A DNA stretch of 64,000 bases from Cinnamomum chago (GCA_038049695.1 CP142460.1:38373501-38437500), one strand, 5' to 3'; counted from the first letter of the stretch, positions 23,001 to 33,376 are shown. The notes: generated from the letters alone by a model not told the origin. A program made the numbers and translations.

Positions 23001-26000
23001 TTATGGCATTTGATATATTGATTCAAATATGTTAATCATGTGATATTATGTTTTATGCTGCTTATGTAATTAAGAACATTCATTCACCAGTAATATTGAT
23101 GTTGTGTTGCCCCCTTCAGGTAATCTTACTGCGGGTGGGATAAATCAGGATGGCGCTCAGCACGTAGATTTTGGCATGCGTGGCTGAAGGGAGAGAACGA
23201 GAAATATTTATAGGAGTGACAGAAGGATTAGCTTTTGTTTAGCAATTGATTTAATGTTTAGTACATTATTAAATTGAGTCAAAACATAGGGATTTGGATT
23301 ATTCAGAGATTTTTTATGTTGTTTGACTTTATTTAAATTAATTGGAATTATAGTTGATTTATATGCCAAATCTCTTATGCGAATAATTTGATAAATGAAT
23401 GGTAAACATTGCCAAGTTATCACGATCCGAATATCCGACAGGGCCCCGGAATTTGGGTCGTGACAGTTTATATGAAATGTTCTCTTTTTAATATAATTTG
23501 CATTTTTTATATTTTTCCAAAACAGAACTTCTAATTGAAAATAAAAAAATGCTGCATCAACCAAAATGTTTCATTTCTAAGTCAAACCGTTACAAAGGTC
23601 AGAAATGAAATTGGCAACTATGAGCTTGTCACCTCTCCAAACTGCATTCATCAGAAATTTAACAACCTACCTCTACTTCAGAGATTCTCATGATCAAATA
23701 GAACATCTTTGCTTTTCTTCTGTGAAGCGGTCCAACAAAAGAAGATAAAGTCCGCTCTATTCTAGGTATGTACGAAGAATAGATTTGCATTATTAAATTG
23801 GTATTCCATCTTTTCATTTTGACAAAGGCATAAAAGTATGGCCCTATCCTTGAAATTACATCCATATAACTTCAAGAATGGACATCGCAGCCCCTCTCTT
23901 CTACTGTAAGTTAGAACTCGTCATCTATCCTATTGTCGTACTATTGTTGAAATGGACAGTCCAAAACAAAATTAAGGCCTTCGAAATCACTACATTTTCC
24001 TAAAACTTTTCACGTACACATACATGCACATGCATGCGTGACACACTCAAAGTGCAATTGTAATAGAATACAGTTCAAAGTCAACTAAGTCTTGAGTGTG
24101 TTGATACCTGCTGCAAATCTAAACTCGATGGTGTATTTAGTCTTCCATTCTTTATCATGCTCTCTATAGCTTTACCGATAGTTGCAGGATAACATTTATC
24201 CATAACCTTCTTTATGTGGGCTACTGCATATATTTAAGAAAATATACATTAATGATGAAAGGAAAAAAAGTGTACAAGATTAAAAAGAGAAGTGCAATAA
24301 CTAAAAATCCAGAAAGTTTCACTACAATAAATCAAATATAAAAATATGTTAAGAAATTTGCATGTGGAAATATTGCTCACAATTACAAGTAGAAATACAA
24401 AATAAATGAGAAGAAATCAGGCAAACTTAACAACAAGCTCATTACCAACAAAAGAATTTTACTCTCTAAAAGTTGCATATCCCCGCAAAATTATACCCCT
24501 CATATAATAACAGTTCCAGGAGTTTGACTCACACTCTAAGTGAACACTAGCAAATTGGGTTCTAACTTATCAGTTTAAAGATTTTATGAAATAAACTATT
24601 CATGAAGATAAAATAAATAAATAAAAAGAAAGAAAAATATGTCCAAAGAAAAAAACCAGCCATCACAATAGCAAAAACCCTAAAAAAATAGAGGCTTTGC
24701 GATTAACAAGGAATCTAATTTGCAAGTGACAGATCAATAGATAAAAGATGAAATATGATGATCATACATCACCGTGTCACCAATAAGGCATTCTTACAAC
24801 AAGGGGTTGTCAGTAATATCACGGAAGAGAACAAAGAAAGTGGATATTTTCATTAACAAAAGGTGCCCCAATGTCAAACACTCAAATAAAGCAACAAAGG
24901 AAGTGAAATAAATACAAATGAAAGGTTGCTTGTATCATCCACAAGTACTTCCTATGAGAAATATGACATCCTGAAGCGCATTTAAAGACCAGAATCATGT
25001 GGTTGCAGAGGCTGTGCTTGAGTATGTACTAAGTTTGAGTAAAAGAGAGTATTGGCCGCTTGTGTTTGGCAGTTGTTTATGAGAGAGAGGAGAACAATGT
25101 GTGTGAGAGAGAGAGAGGGTGCTGTCACTGCATTTAAAGGCACATTAAAAGCATTCATTATTTACAACAGGAGGAGATTTGATGAAATTGCCTTTTGCAG
25201 ATGCCTAGTGAGGGTATTATTAATTTCTTGCAAGGTGTGATTTGCATGTGAGTTTTTGAAACTGTAAGCTTTGTTCTGTTCAGCATAAAGAATTTGTTCC
25301 TTTTTTCCTGGAAAGGATGTGCAAAATATTAAGAAAAAAAATCTGGTATTTCCTTTTATAAGAACATGAAACTTTATTAGAAAATTAAAGAAGAGGAATG
25401 CTTGAGATGGGGGCTTGGGTCATTTATTGATTTACACAAACCTTCAAGGCAAAATCTGTTGTCCTCTAAAAGCTGTAGATTGCTACTTGTTCACAATCAA
25501 CATAACTGGATACAAGCTAAGCAACTTAAAGGAAGCGATTACTCGAACAATTGTGACAATTTTTTTTTTTAATGGTAACTCGCATTAATCAAAGAATGAT
25601 TACTGACAGACCAACTAAAATTTCTTAAAAGATTGTTGACCTAAACCTTCTGGAAAATACATTGATAAACATATAAAAATATGGCTTACAGTTGCAAAAA
25701 TCAAATTGTTCTCCTTTGTTCTTCATCTCATTCATCAGAAGTTCTCTTGACTTGTGTAACCACTCTTGAAGCTTCTCCTGGAATATGATGTGGATTCAAA
25801 AAAAAAAAAAAATTTGGGGGGTTACATAAAATAGAAAACTAAAGCTACACATAAGCAATAGATAGACAGGCTGTTCTAACGTGCAAAAACCCAAAGCAAA
25901 TCAACAACTTATTAAGAAATCACAACTTCAGGATGCCGATGAAGACCAATTCATGAAGATTTTGTCAACGCTAATGCATAAGTGTAAGCTATATGAGTCC

Positions 26001-29000
26001 CAGGCTTACAAGCATGCACTGAAGCCTAATTGACTGTTGGAAGCGCCAATTGGTCATATGAATCAACACAGTCCATGGGGAGCCACAGCTAGTCAAAAGG
26101 TGGAACCAATACCACCCATTCTACATAACTGCATCTAACTTCCAAGCCTACCCATGCATGGGATATTCTTAGGTCCAAATACAGGTTGAATTTTATTTTA
26201 CTTCATTACTACAATAGCAACTATAATTTTTTTAATTCAAAGACTAGGTTAGCAACAACTTTAGTAGTGTGGCTGACCCAATATTTGAAGACTGGTTTGC
26301 ATATGTTTTAGGGGTTGTTTGTTTGCATCCATTTACATATGTAAATGATCCACAGATTGGGAAGTAATACGCCCTTTTGACATATCTTCATCTACAAAGA
26401 ATTATCGGCGTGAAAACACAGATACGAAGGGCGGATCTTTGAATGGGAAAAAGAATGGATCTGCAGGGTCCCAAATGAATTGGCTTATTCTTCTTTGGAA
26501 GATCTATCTCGTGTCTGGTATTGCATGTTTCCACTCTGCAAGAACTCCAAATCATTCTCTTGAAGCTAGTATGCACCATCACCTTTGTTAGCGATCATTT
26601 GCGCATTAGGTATGAACATGGTGTAAATGAGACCAGTTACACACCAAAACAAGTGTGAAGATGATTCACACCCCTCGTGCAAAAAAGATGTCGGTACACA
26701 TTTTACATAGTGATTGCATTCTTGTGGGGCCCATCACCACCTTTACTTGTTCTCATTCTTGTGGGGCCCATACTTGTAATCCAAAACGTTCACTTTGTTC
26801 ATGTTTATTGAACCAATAAACCCCAAGATACTGAAGCTGATTATCTTAATCTTCATAGATTTTGAGTAATTCATGAAAAGTCCCAACCTATAGAATTAAT
26901 TTTCTGCACATTTGTGGACACCCAATTTATGATCAAAACCGTTCAATATTCTAGTATTACTGGTAACTATCGGGACATTTAGTTTCATAACATAGTTCTT
27001 TAGGGATTCTGAGAAATTTATGAAAAATGTCCAAAAAATCCATATAAATCTTAAACCATTAGAGTACTCATTTACTTGTGAAAACGGTGATTTTCGCCAA
27101 CATGGTGTTGCATCTCACATGTAACATTTGCATCTTAAGCATTAACATATGTAAATCTCATTTTCCTATCACCTATAAAAGGCAGACGACTCGTAAGCAT
27201 GTTTCTCTTCTACTCATTAATTGCATCTGATCATGCATTGTTTGAGAATTTTAGTTAGATATGAAGGAAGCGATCGTCATTTTGTTGCAGTCCAAGCTTT
27301 GGTTTTATAGCTTTCACTTTAGTTTTCTTATCAGCTTTGGAGATAACTTGCCAAGGTTTTGTGCCCAATATACTTTGGAAAACATGGCACTAAAATGCAG
27401 ATTGCAGAACCAACAGGAGTATCCAAGAAATGACAGAGAATAAGCAATTCAAAGTGCTAGGAAAACAAGTATAAGAGATTGTTAGATTGTATGACCTCAA
27501 TCCAGTGGATAATACGGATAAATTGATTTATTTCATTAATTAATTTATATTTTCATGCTTTATTCATGAGATGAATGGTATTTTATTCTATGTTTGCACA
27601 TGACCCATACAAAATGACATGATGGTTCATAAGATGAACCGGAGCCCACAAGTATATTAGATGAGATCCATATGTTTGGATGAGATCCACATACAGGAGA
27701 CATAGATCACAAATTTTATACTTAAATTGATTCACAATCAGTGATGAGATTGGGCATCTCATCTGATAAGGTTGCAGCACTATGATCACTATGAGATAGT
27801 GTGATATGTCTCGATCATCATAGTGTAAGACTCTGGATCATTGTGCTGGTACATTGGACGTACTGAAGGACCATGAGTAGCACCTTGTACAAATTTGTCT
27901 TTTGATCAAAGGACTACTCTCATAATTCCCAAGCAATAGGTTCTTAATCCTGAGAGATTAATGGACGCAAGTTTCTACTATACATTTACTTTGAGTCATC
28001 AATGAGTGAGGCCAATTGTAGGTCAACAACTCGATGTCTTGGGTACGTGGTAATGCGGCCGTGGGAACATATAACTCTCAAGATGGAATCTATCCTCATA
28101 AATATCCCCTTGTGTCAATTAATGGATTTTATCATTAGAGAGTGCACATCCATCTCAATTAAGAGTTAACTAGATGGTACTAACGATTATTGTGATTAAT
28201 TGGGTCACAAGGACAATAAGAGATGGATCCAATTTGGTTGGACAGATTTACACCAATAGATCCATGGATATAATTGATGGAGGGGCCTACTTGTAGTAAT
28301 TGGGAAGTTTAGGCTTTCCTTGTAATTATTCCTATGACTGGAGTGCAATTGCATTTAATTAGTGGACTTATTTGCAATTAACTGTAGGTCCGGAGTTCAC
28401 ATGAGATGTGGGGTCTAGATTCCTAGTTGGAGCCAGATTCTAAAGAATCCTTAGTGGTCCCCATGCTAGCCCTAATAAGAGAAGGTTACTAATCTCATTA
28501 GAGCTCATAAGGAAAGGAGTAGTAGGATACTTACTAAGAATAAAAGTGAGACTTCTAACCTTGGTCTAAGAGGAGGTGTGCCAAAAACTATAAATAATAG
28601 GTGAGCGTTAGAGATCTCTACACACAACAATAATCTCTCAAGTTTCTCTCTCTCCTCTGGTTTCCTACTAGAGATCTAGGGTTTTCTTCTACTTGGAGAT
28701 CCCACCATTCTCCTTTAGAAGTTCTCTAAGAGGGTCATAGAGTGGAAGAACACAAAGGCAAGGGAGATCAAAGTTTGCAAAAAGAGGTATTCGTAGAGAT
28801 CAAGTTCTCGATTAGAGCACAACCAAGCTCCAAAGGTATAGATCTATTATCTATTGGATTAGTAGATCTAGTTATGCTTGTTGTTTATTGATCTATTTTC
28901 TTTATGGATGTTTGATCTCAATGCATGAGATTAGGGTTTTAGATCTTGGACTTGGGTTCTTGGCCTTATGGATATTTGATTCTTGAATCAAGTGGGTCAA

Positions 29001-31532
29001 AAGTTTTGAATACCTATCCACGAGGCCCACCTACTTCCAACAGAGACAGCCCAACAACTTAGTCAACTAATAATTTTAGTAGAGAACCTTTCTAATGATA
29101 ACATTGTGCACATGTAAGACAGCAAAAATATTAATCACTTTTACAGTAGGTCCTCCCAAATCAAAACCAAGAATCTGGGAAGACAATTATAAAGGGGAAA
29201 AGCAAATTATGTTTGTCTTTACATACAAACCCCTCATCAGCCACATCATATGAAGAAAATCAAGGTGGTCAGAGTTTTTGGGGAGCTGGGGATTACAACA
29301 TATAGATCTACTAGAATATCATAGTAAAATGAAGGGAGATGAATTTCTCAAATAGATGGATATATCAGAAAATATTCAATTTTATGGAACAACCATAAGA
29401 AAATAACAAGGGGAAAAGTCACTGTTTTCCATTAAATTACAGTTAGCATGTGGGAGCAATTGAAAGCAACGAGAAAAGGAAAATTTGTGGCAAACTCATA
29501 CTAAGGACCTGAGAAAAACGTAAGTATTATAATTCCTAGAAATTTGCTTCAACATTAACATAAAGCAGGGAGTTGGACTGCTAAAAGGTATGCTGAAGAA
29601 TTTTATCATCTAGTTGCTGCCAGAAGTGAGAAGCTGGTACAAAAAAATTTGGAGGGCATTTGATCATCAATTTTCTGTATGTGCTTGTGCTTGCACAGTC
29701 CACGAACTTTGGATGGTCCTAGAAGTCTATAAGTGGGCTCGTCAGGAAAATCAACAAAATGGATCACCAAAAGACTTGAAATAACTTCAAACAATGGTCA
29801 GAAAAGTGTGGAATGGAGATCGACAATGGTCAAAAAAGATGGTTTGTATGTTAGAAGTGCTAGAGTTTAATCAGCACAAACTAATCCCGACAGGGGAGCA
29901 GACACATGGTTAAGGCAGATGACCAACAGAATGGAAGAGGTTCTTCTTTGGTGTTTATGATGCATTGACTTAGGCATACTTCATGTGAATGCCAAAGGTC
30001 TCTCTGGAAGGAGAAGAGATAGTATATCCTTTTGCCTATTTCCTCAGTCCCCCATATAAGAAAACAATCATTTTGTTCACATGCTCCTGCAGAGTATAAC
30101 ATATTGTATAGCTGTAAGTAAATTAATCTCTTTCGCCCTTGTAGAGCTGTATAACACGAGGCAATCTATGATAACCAGATACTTTTATATGCCCATCTCA
30201 AGAGGATACATTTAATGATACTGGAACTGAATACTGCATAAATCTCAGTATGGTACAGTTATAGAATATCCTACCATACGAAGTCAATTATTTCATAAAG
30301 TTCAATTTAATTTTCTTAATTTTTCAACATAAAAAATGTTGTAAAAAGGGAGAGTTCTATAAATGTAGATGAGTTCCAAAAGATGAAAAGTAACCCTACA
30401 TAAAAATCTAAACAGAAAATATGAAATTTTATGTTATGTTGTGAAAATTTCACATGCATGTGACAAACTTCATCTTTGGAAAAATGGAAAAGAAGAAGAA
30501 AAGAGGTACTTTGTGAAACCATAAGATTGGCATCTAATCGAACTATTCCTGAGCTTTTCAAATTCAATAACCCCAAAGTTCATTTGAAAAGAATAAGAAA
30601 GGCATTTACCTTAAGGTAAATAGTAATTACTAGCCCAGGCTGCAGAACCTCCTGGTTTTGCAGTGCATCTGCATTGTCTGGTACAGCAGTTCGATCAACC
30701 ATCGCAAAAAGCTTCCACAGCATAAAGCTAAATCATAGTACTATGTTAATAAGGCATTTGTTACTAGAAAAAAAGCACTAGTCTAATAATACAATATTAC
30801 AGAAGCTAAATCAATAAAATATTTGAGAAAACTCAGAAAAGTTATCCAATGATGACAGGTGTGACATAATACAGGAAACACAAAGCTATCCATGGTATAA
30901 GAAACCATATAATGTAAGAGAGATATGAGAAAGAAGCCAACATGAGCAAATTGAATTTGTCATGGTCGTCAACCAGATGTACGAATATATAGTCTCTCAG
31001 AAGAGCTTTTCCAACCTATTAAAAAAAAAAATTTGGTACTGGGATAAGTTAATCAGAGGCAATAGAGGCCTTATAAAACCAACATGCATTCAGATATTAA
31101 AGCTAAAACGATACAGCTGAGAAAAGATTGCCTTAAACTTACAGCAAAATGACTCTCCATATCCAATTCATTCATTATAGGCCGGAAGTACTCTCCTAAT
31201 TCATATAAACCACACCAATATTGTTAAGAAAATGCAAGATTATATCACAGCATCACCATCACGATCATCAAAGCTGTTTCCAATCTATCTGCACTAGCAA
31301 CATTCCAAAAAAATTTCTCAAATGAACTACACCTATAAACATGAGAATTACCAATGTGTTGTAGGCATTGACTGCGATCCAGGAGAGACAACTCCCTCAC
31401 TTCATCAAGAATTATCTTTGCCCTTTCACCAACAAGCTGACTACCAATTGCTCCCCTTCCCCTTTCATGCATCTCACTATAACAACTTGTCAGACTATCA
31501 TAGATTTCCTTGTCGGTTGTGTCAACAAGGGC
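13971..31532 (-). CDS. NRPA2: RNA polymerase I second-largest subunit (RPA135/NRPA2), central part, 12 exons
   Basis: Twelve minus-strand exons join at 31532-31352, 31195-31143, 31015-30942, 30727-30610, 25777-25690, 24223-24108, 15706-15579, 15506-15427, 15132-14891, 14817-14653, 14445-14284 and 14045-13971. Together they give 1482 nt, 494 codons, no stop and matching phases at every junction. The protein forms half of the Pol I active-site cleft and transcribes the 45S rRNA genes in the nucleolus. Recognised in order: lobe, fork ([32 protein letters not shown]), the Pol I external domain ([20 protein letters not shown]) and the start of the hybrid-binding domain ([19 protein letters not shown]). 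THEEIHPTG and the external domain favour Pol I over Pol II or III. Plant family members have about 1180 residues, so roughly 40% is here. The N-terminal and catalytic C-terminal exons were not found. Introns carry many insertions, but all splice sites are GT-AG. Confidence 0.9.
14284..14445 (-). CDS. NRPA2: NRPA2 exon, start of hybrid-binding domain
   Basis: 162 nt, exactly 54 codons. Encodes [30 protein letters not shown] and [15 protein letters not shown] (GA)n run of about 20 bases lies in the intron just inside the donor GTTCTC. Confidence 0.95.
14653..14817 (-). CDS. NRPA2: NRPA2 exon, external 2 domain
   Basis: 165 nt, exactly 55 codons. Encodes [20 protein letters not shown] and [13 protein letters not shown], a Pol I-type external 2 (RPA2_4) pattern. 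Donor GTGCTG. Confidence 0.93.
14891..15132 (-). CDS. NRPA2: NRPA2 exon, Pol I-specific segment
   Basis: 242 nt; acceptor TTTCAG, donor GTGTGT. Encodes [36 protein letters not shown] and FVAHIRRLK. It links the fork to the external 2 domain. Confidence 0.92.
15427..15506 (-). CDS. NRPA2: NRPA2 exon, fork domain
   Basis: 80 nt; acceptor TTTCAG, donor GTAAGT. Encodes [20 protein letters not shown] and HLTSTC, the strongly conserved fork signature. Confidence 0.97.
15579..15706 (-). CDS. NRPA2: NRPA2 exon, fork domain
   Basis: 128 nt; acceptor TTGCAG, donor GTATGT. Encodes [18 protein letters not shown] and [13 protein letters not shown], the first half of the Rpb2 domain 3 (fork) signature. 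Confidence 0.95.
15808..15905 (-). mobile_element. tRNA-derived SINE-like sequence in an NRPA2 intron
   Basis: The minus strand carries TAGCTCAGTGGTGAGGCAC (fits box A, TRGYNNANNGG) and, about 45 bases on, GATCAATCC (fits box B, GWTCRANNC), an internal RNA polymerase III promoter. The folded body is not a valid tRNA cloverleaf and no clean anticodon arm is seen. It lies about 100 bases upstream of the fork exon. No target duplication was found. Confidence 0.5.
15910..16389. other. Intron of NRPA2, nothing recognised
   Basis: A/T-rich with a short G-run at 16189-16209. No exon or element signature. Confidence 0.4.
16390..16860. repeat. Imperfect inverted pair of LTR-like sequences
   Basis: The left arm (about 16440-16625), reverse-complemented, aligns with the right arm (about 16650-16850). 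Both then read 'ttattrgggaatwtaagttgatt' followed by 'ggagt' and a 'ttaatta/ttgattt' stretch. The right arm also matches the LTR at 20037-20468 ('aatttaagttaattagaagt'). So two LTR fragments of one family lie head to head about 25 bp apart inside an NRPA2 intron. Confidence 0.55.
16900..17540. repeat. Three diverged repeats of a roughly 150-220-bp spaced unit
   Basis: A 64-base block (AAAACGGCTATGTGATCAAA ... TTTGAGATATTTGCAAAAA) occurs at about 17093, 17240 and 17462. Flanking blocks ('ggtaacttagaggtt'/'agtaacttaaagctt', 'tttggaaccctaa') also recur. Probably internal repeats of a retroelement; no frame. Confidence 0.5.
17567..19240 (+). mobile_element. Truncated hAT transposon with 5' end and BED finger
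   Basis: Begins near 17567 with CATAGTTGTCAAGTTCAATT, similar to the ends of the hAT element at 38380-43286, and is rich in 'attcgggcgaa' repeats in its first 200 bases. It then has about 1.2 kb without a frame and a BED zinc-finger exon at 18990-19235. The rest of the transposase and the right end are missing; a PHID-family fragment follows from about 19260. Confidence 0.5.
18990..19235 (+). pseudogene. BED zinc-finger fragment of a hAT transposase
   Basis: Encodes [20 protein letters not shown], then [20 protein letters not shown]: a BED finger (Cys-X2-Cys...His) typical of the N-terminus of plant hAT transposases, where it binds the element ends. After LKEHLGG the frame breaks by a shift and continues as [18 protein letters not shown]. 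No catalytic domain follows. Confidence 0.75.
19349..20030 (+). pseudogene. PHID-protein C-terminal region, decayed
   Basis: The open part 19349-19762 encodes a hydrophilic Lys/Glu-rich segment ending [13 protein letters not shown], colinear with the C-terminal half of the protein at 11941-12648 (spaced Asp/Glu-rich blocks, a NHPVNLI/EHPMDLI block, then PHIDFIFG). After TAG at 19760 the match continues in broken frames to FDPEGHLQK. Function unknown. Confidence 0.55.
20037..20468 (+). repeat. LTR of the PHID-family fragment
   Basis: 432 bp, starts TGATCCATGGGTCG right after the C-terminal tail of the frame and ends CTGCATCA. A TATAAATA-like motif at 20231 could be its promoter. Confidence 0.5.
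20589..20735. mobile_element. hAT MITE, CTATGA family copy B
   Basis: 147 bp with perfect 11-bp inverted ends CTATGATGCAC and a perfect 8-bp duplication GTCAGCAC at 20581-20588 and 20736-20743. The body holds repeated GATACTT/CCGTGTC motifs and two copies of 'ctttttatgtataaaatccg'. Non-coding. Confidence 0.9.
20744..21170. other. Intron of NRPA2, nothing recognised
   Basis: A/T-rich; two loosely similar 'ggacc/taccaaa..tttgg' blocks are the only structure seen. Confidence 0.35.
21177..23465. mobile_element. Gypsy-type solo LTR (copy of the LTR at 43499-48600)
   Basis: Strong similarity to 43770-48600 after its nested insertion is removed: 'tcctattagcgtccacagat', 'gcgacgatcgtttatcaaag', 'gagacagggtcat', 'ggcatgcgtggctgaaggga' and the end 'ggaatttgggtcgtgaca'. 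The right end at 23465 is clear. The left end is tentative: GTTTA at 21172-21176 equals the five bases after the right end, which would make it a solo LTR of 2.3 kb. No coding capacity. Confidence 0.65.
22968..22991. repeat. (AT)n microsatellite
   Basis: About 12 AT repeats inside the solo LTR; absent from the related copy near 48150. Confidence 0.9.
23466..24107. other. Intron of NRPA2, nothing recognised
   Basis: Plain A/T-rich sequence between the solo LTR and exon 24108-24223. Confidence 0.4.
24108..24223 (-). CDS. NRPA2: NRPA2 exon before the 8.4-kb intron
   Basis: 116 nt; acceptor TGCAG, donor GTATCA. Encodes [20 protein letters not shown] and [14 protein letters not shown], the segment just upstream of the fork domain. 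Confidence 0.88.
24224..25689. other. Intron of NRPA2 (1.5 kb)
   Basis: A/T-rich intron without inserted elements that I recognise, apart from a short GA-rich run near 25080-25120 and a poly(T) near 25560. Confidence 0.6.
25690..25777 (-). CDS. NRPA2: NRPA2 exon, after a 4.8-kb intron
   Basis: 88 nt; acceptor TTCCAG, donor GTAAGC. Encodes [20 protein letters not shown] and KGEQFDFCN; phase 1 at the end fits the next exon. Confidence 0.88.
25778..27479. other. Intron of NRPA2, left of the solo LTR
   Basis: No frame. A block from about 26310 ('gggttgtttgtttgcat') to 27170 has palindromic 'acatatgtaaat' near both ends and may be a MITE, but no duplication was found. Confidence 0.35.
27480..29042. 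mobile_element. Solo LTR (TGTTAG...CCAACA) in an NRPA2 intron
   Basis: 1563 bp with TG...CA ends, flanked by GAGAT and GAGAC (4 of 5 match). No internal coding region. A TATA-like 'actataaataa' at 28590 and a following pyrimidine-rich stretch fit a U3/R border. Its last third is shared with 3770-4132, showing that the family has a second copy in the window. Confidence 0.7.
29043..30609. other. Intron of NRPA2, right of the solo LTR
   Basis: A/T-rich, no element or exon recognised before exon 30610-30727. Confidence 0.5.
30610..30727 (-). CDS. NRPA2: NRPA2 exon, lobe region
   Basis: 118 nt encoding [30 protein letters not shown] and ITIYLK; donor GTAAAT. The DALQNQE..LPG..ITIYLK pattern is typical of RPA2. 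Confidence 0.92.
30942..31015 (-). CDS. NRPA2: NRPA2 exon, lobe region
   Basis: 74 nt encoding [20 protein letters not shown] and FNLL. The acceptor is AATAG. The donor GTTGGC is weak but is the only choice that keeps phase with the next exon. Confidence 0.88.
31143..31195 (-). CDS. NRPA2: NRPA2 exon, lobe region
   Basis: 53 nt; acceptor AATTAG, donor GTAAGT. Completes a split Gly codon with the previous exon and encodes [17 protein letters not shown]. Confidence 0.85.
31352..31532 (-). CDS. NRPA2: NRPA2 exon (first seen), lobe region
   Basis: 181 nt, acceptor ...aacag, donor GTAATT. Encodes [18 protein letters not shown], then [20 protein letters not shown] and ending QHIG. This matches the segment after the protrusion in plant RPA2. 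Upstream exons are not in the adjacent sequence, where LINE debris begins. Confidence 0.9.
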
Positions 31533-31689
31533 CTGTTAGGAAAAAGAAAGTGTAACTTTGATAAATTATGTAATGGCATCATTTAAACAGACAACAAAGT
31601 GAAAAATGACAGAAAAAGGCTTAGGAGTTGGGAGAGGCACACAATTATCTCATGCAACTCTGATGGCACGAGTGGCAAAAAAATATAAG

Positions 31690-31986
31690 AGAATCTTTAT
31701 TTATTTATTTGAAAAAATGACTGTATTAATTAAAATTTAAAAAAGAAACCTATATATTATGGGAGAGAGATACTGTAACAAAAGAAGGCATGAAGCCAAG
31801 ACCCAACAAAAACTAAGGACCTAAGCCCCAGCCCCAACCCACAAGAAACGATTAACAAAAAAAAAAAAAAACCTACAAAGGGAACACTATAACCTGCAAA
31901 TCAGTTCTCATCCTCGTTGGCTAGGCGATCAGCATCTGAATTGGCACTTTGAAGACTTTGCCACAAATATAAGAAAATCTTCCATG
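31690..31986 (-). pseudogene. L1-type LINE 3' end fragment
   Basis: On the minus strand NSDADRLANEDEN resembles the RNase H-like C-terminus of plant L1 ORF2. It is followed by an A/T-rich 3' UTR and a tail 'aaataaataaataaag' near 31695. It abuts the younger L1 at 31999. Confidence 0.4.
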
Positions 31987-31998
31987 ATTGACAGAATT

Positions 31999-33185
31999 AT
32001 TTTTTTTAACATTTAAAATTCATTAAAAACAAACAGTACAAGAGACTTATACTGAAAAGGAAGACAACAACATCGGATCCCCTGAAAACAGGAAACAAGC
32101 AAAAAAAAAAAAAAAACCCTAACAATGCCAAGTAGAACAACAGACAAGACAACTCTCAAAGTAATACTACAGGACAATGTAACCCCCAAAATAGTTACAG
32201 GCAATCCCCAAAAATTAACACCCACTGAGCCACCGAAATTTTGATCTTTCCACAAATCGACTCTCCATTCGTCACGATTCCTTTAAAACATCTAGCATTC
32301 CTCTCCTTCCATATATTCCAAATGACTGCAAGAAAGGTGAGCTTCCACATCTCCTTCCCCTTGTGTGATCTGATGGGAGACTTCCAAGCCAAAAACAAGT
32401 CTTGTATCTGATTTGGGAAGACCCAACTGCAACCAAACCAACTTATTACAGTATTCCAGATCTTCACGGCACTATTGCACCGTAGGAGGAGGTGATCTAT
32501 TGTTTCCTCATCTTCCAAGCACATGGGGCATGCATTGACCACAACTTCCCTCTTTGTGTGAGGCTATCCATAGTAAGAATCCTTCTTCGGACTACTAACC
32601 AACCAAAAACCACAATTCTTTGCAGGGCCTTGAACTTCCAAATATTCTTTATCAGGGATCTCCACTCCGCTCTTGATGAATTGGCCGAATAGAATGATGC
32701 TCCGGAGAATGAACCGTCTTTTGAGGCTTTCCAGATCCTGGTATCCTCCCCTTCTTCCGGGATAAGCACAACCTTAACAAGGTTAAGTAGTGATAGAAAC
32801 TGCCTTTCCTCAATCTCCTTTAGGTTTCTTCGGAATATGGGGTTCCAAATCACCCCCTTGTTGGTGCCTTTTCCAAAATAGCTTTTAACATTAGCTTCCT
32901 TCACCAGAGCACATTTAAACAAATCTGGGAACTGTTTTGCTAGCGGGTACTCCCCTATCAATATATCTTTCCAAAAGAGAATCTTCGCCCCCAAACAAAC
33001 TTGATACTTGATGTTTTGCATACACTTTTCCTTCACGGATGTCATGCCTTTCCACATCAGTGAGAATCTATACCTGTTGTCTTTAATCTCCCAGCCATCC
33101 CTTTGGTTGCCATATTTTTCCATGAAAACCTTCCTCCACAGGCCTTTTGACCTGTCTCCCAACCTCCATAGCCATTTCCCCAGCA
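31999..33185 (-). mobile_element. 5'-truncated L1-type LINE
   Basis: 1187 bp bounded by a perfect 12-bp duplication ATTGACAGAATT at 31987-31998 and 33186-33197. The poly(A) of about 8 bases is at the low-coordinate end, so the element is in minus orientation. It is 5' truncated as usual for LINEs and holds only the end of ORF2. Confidence 0.88.
32195..33185 (-). pseudogene. L1 ORF2 C-terminal part with zf-RVT domain, one frameshift
   Basis: The first frame (to about 32497) encodes WLWRLGDRSKGLWRKVFMEK and later IWKASKDGSFSGASFY. A shift near 32520 leads to CPMCLEDEETIDHLLLRCNS, FGCSWVFPNQIQDLF and HKGKEMWKLTFLAVIWNIWK. This is the reverse transcriptase zinc-binding region of plant L1. The same motifs occur in the L1 at 6771-6977. 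The apparent start at 33249 lies in flanking DNA and is not a LINE codon. Confidence 0.85.
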
Positions 33186-33197
33186 ATTGACAGAATT

Positions 33198-33376
33198 CCT
33201 TATCATCATAGAAGCCTTTAACTATATATCTAGGGTCAGCACTCAGCATTATAACTTGTGAGTTCTACAAGTCCACTCAACCCTCCTATTATCTGTAAGT
33301 CCACAATCTAGCATGCTTTTTCTCACTTTCAGTGAGGTCTTCATTGGTCTCCCCCCTTTGCCTAGTTTAACTTACA
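33198..33376 (-). pseudogene. RTE-type LINE 3' end fragment
   Basis: On the minus strand GRPMKTSLKVRKSMLDCGLT and RVEWTCRTH, followed by ADPRYIVKGFYDDKE, match the conserved RTE C-terminal tail (also seen near 7741-7950). The younger L1 inserted just downstream of it. Confidence 0.6.

Noticed and set aside
26310..27170. MITE suggested by 'acatatgtaaat' near both ends
   Set aside because: No target duplication and no consistent inverted ends could be fixed.
13971..31532. Alternative reading as the Pol II or Pol III second subunit
   Set aside because: The external domain ([16 protein letters not shown]) and THEEIHPTG before the [14 protein letters not shown] block fit Pol I; Pol II and III have different residues in these places.
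32497..33249. Minus-strand frame with start at 33249 as an intact LINE protein
   Set aside because: The first 20 or so codons lie outside the 12-bp target duplication; the LINE itself is 5' truncated at 33185 and frameshifted later.
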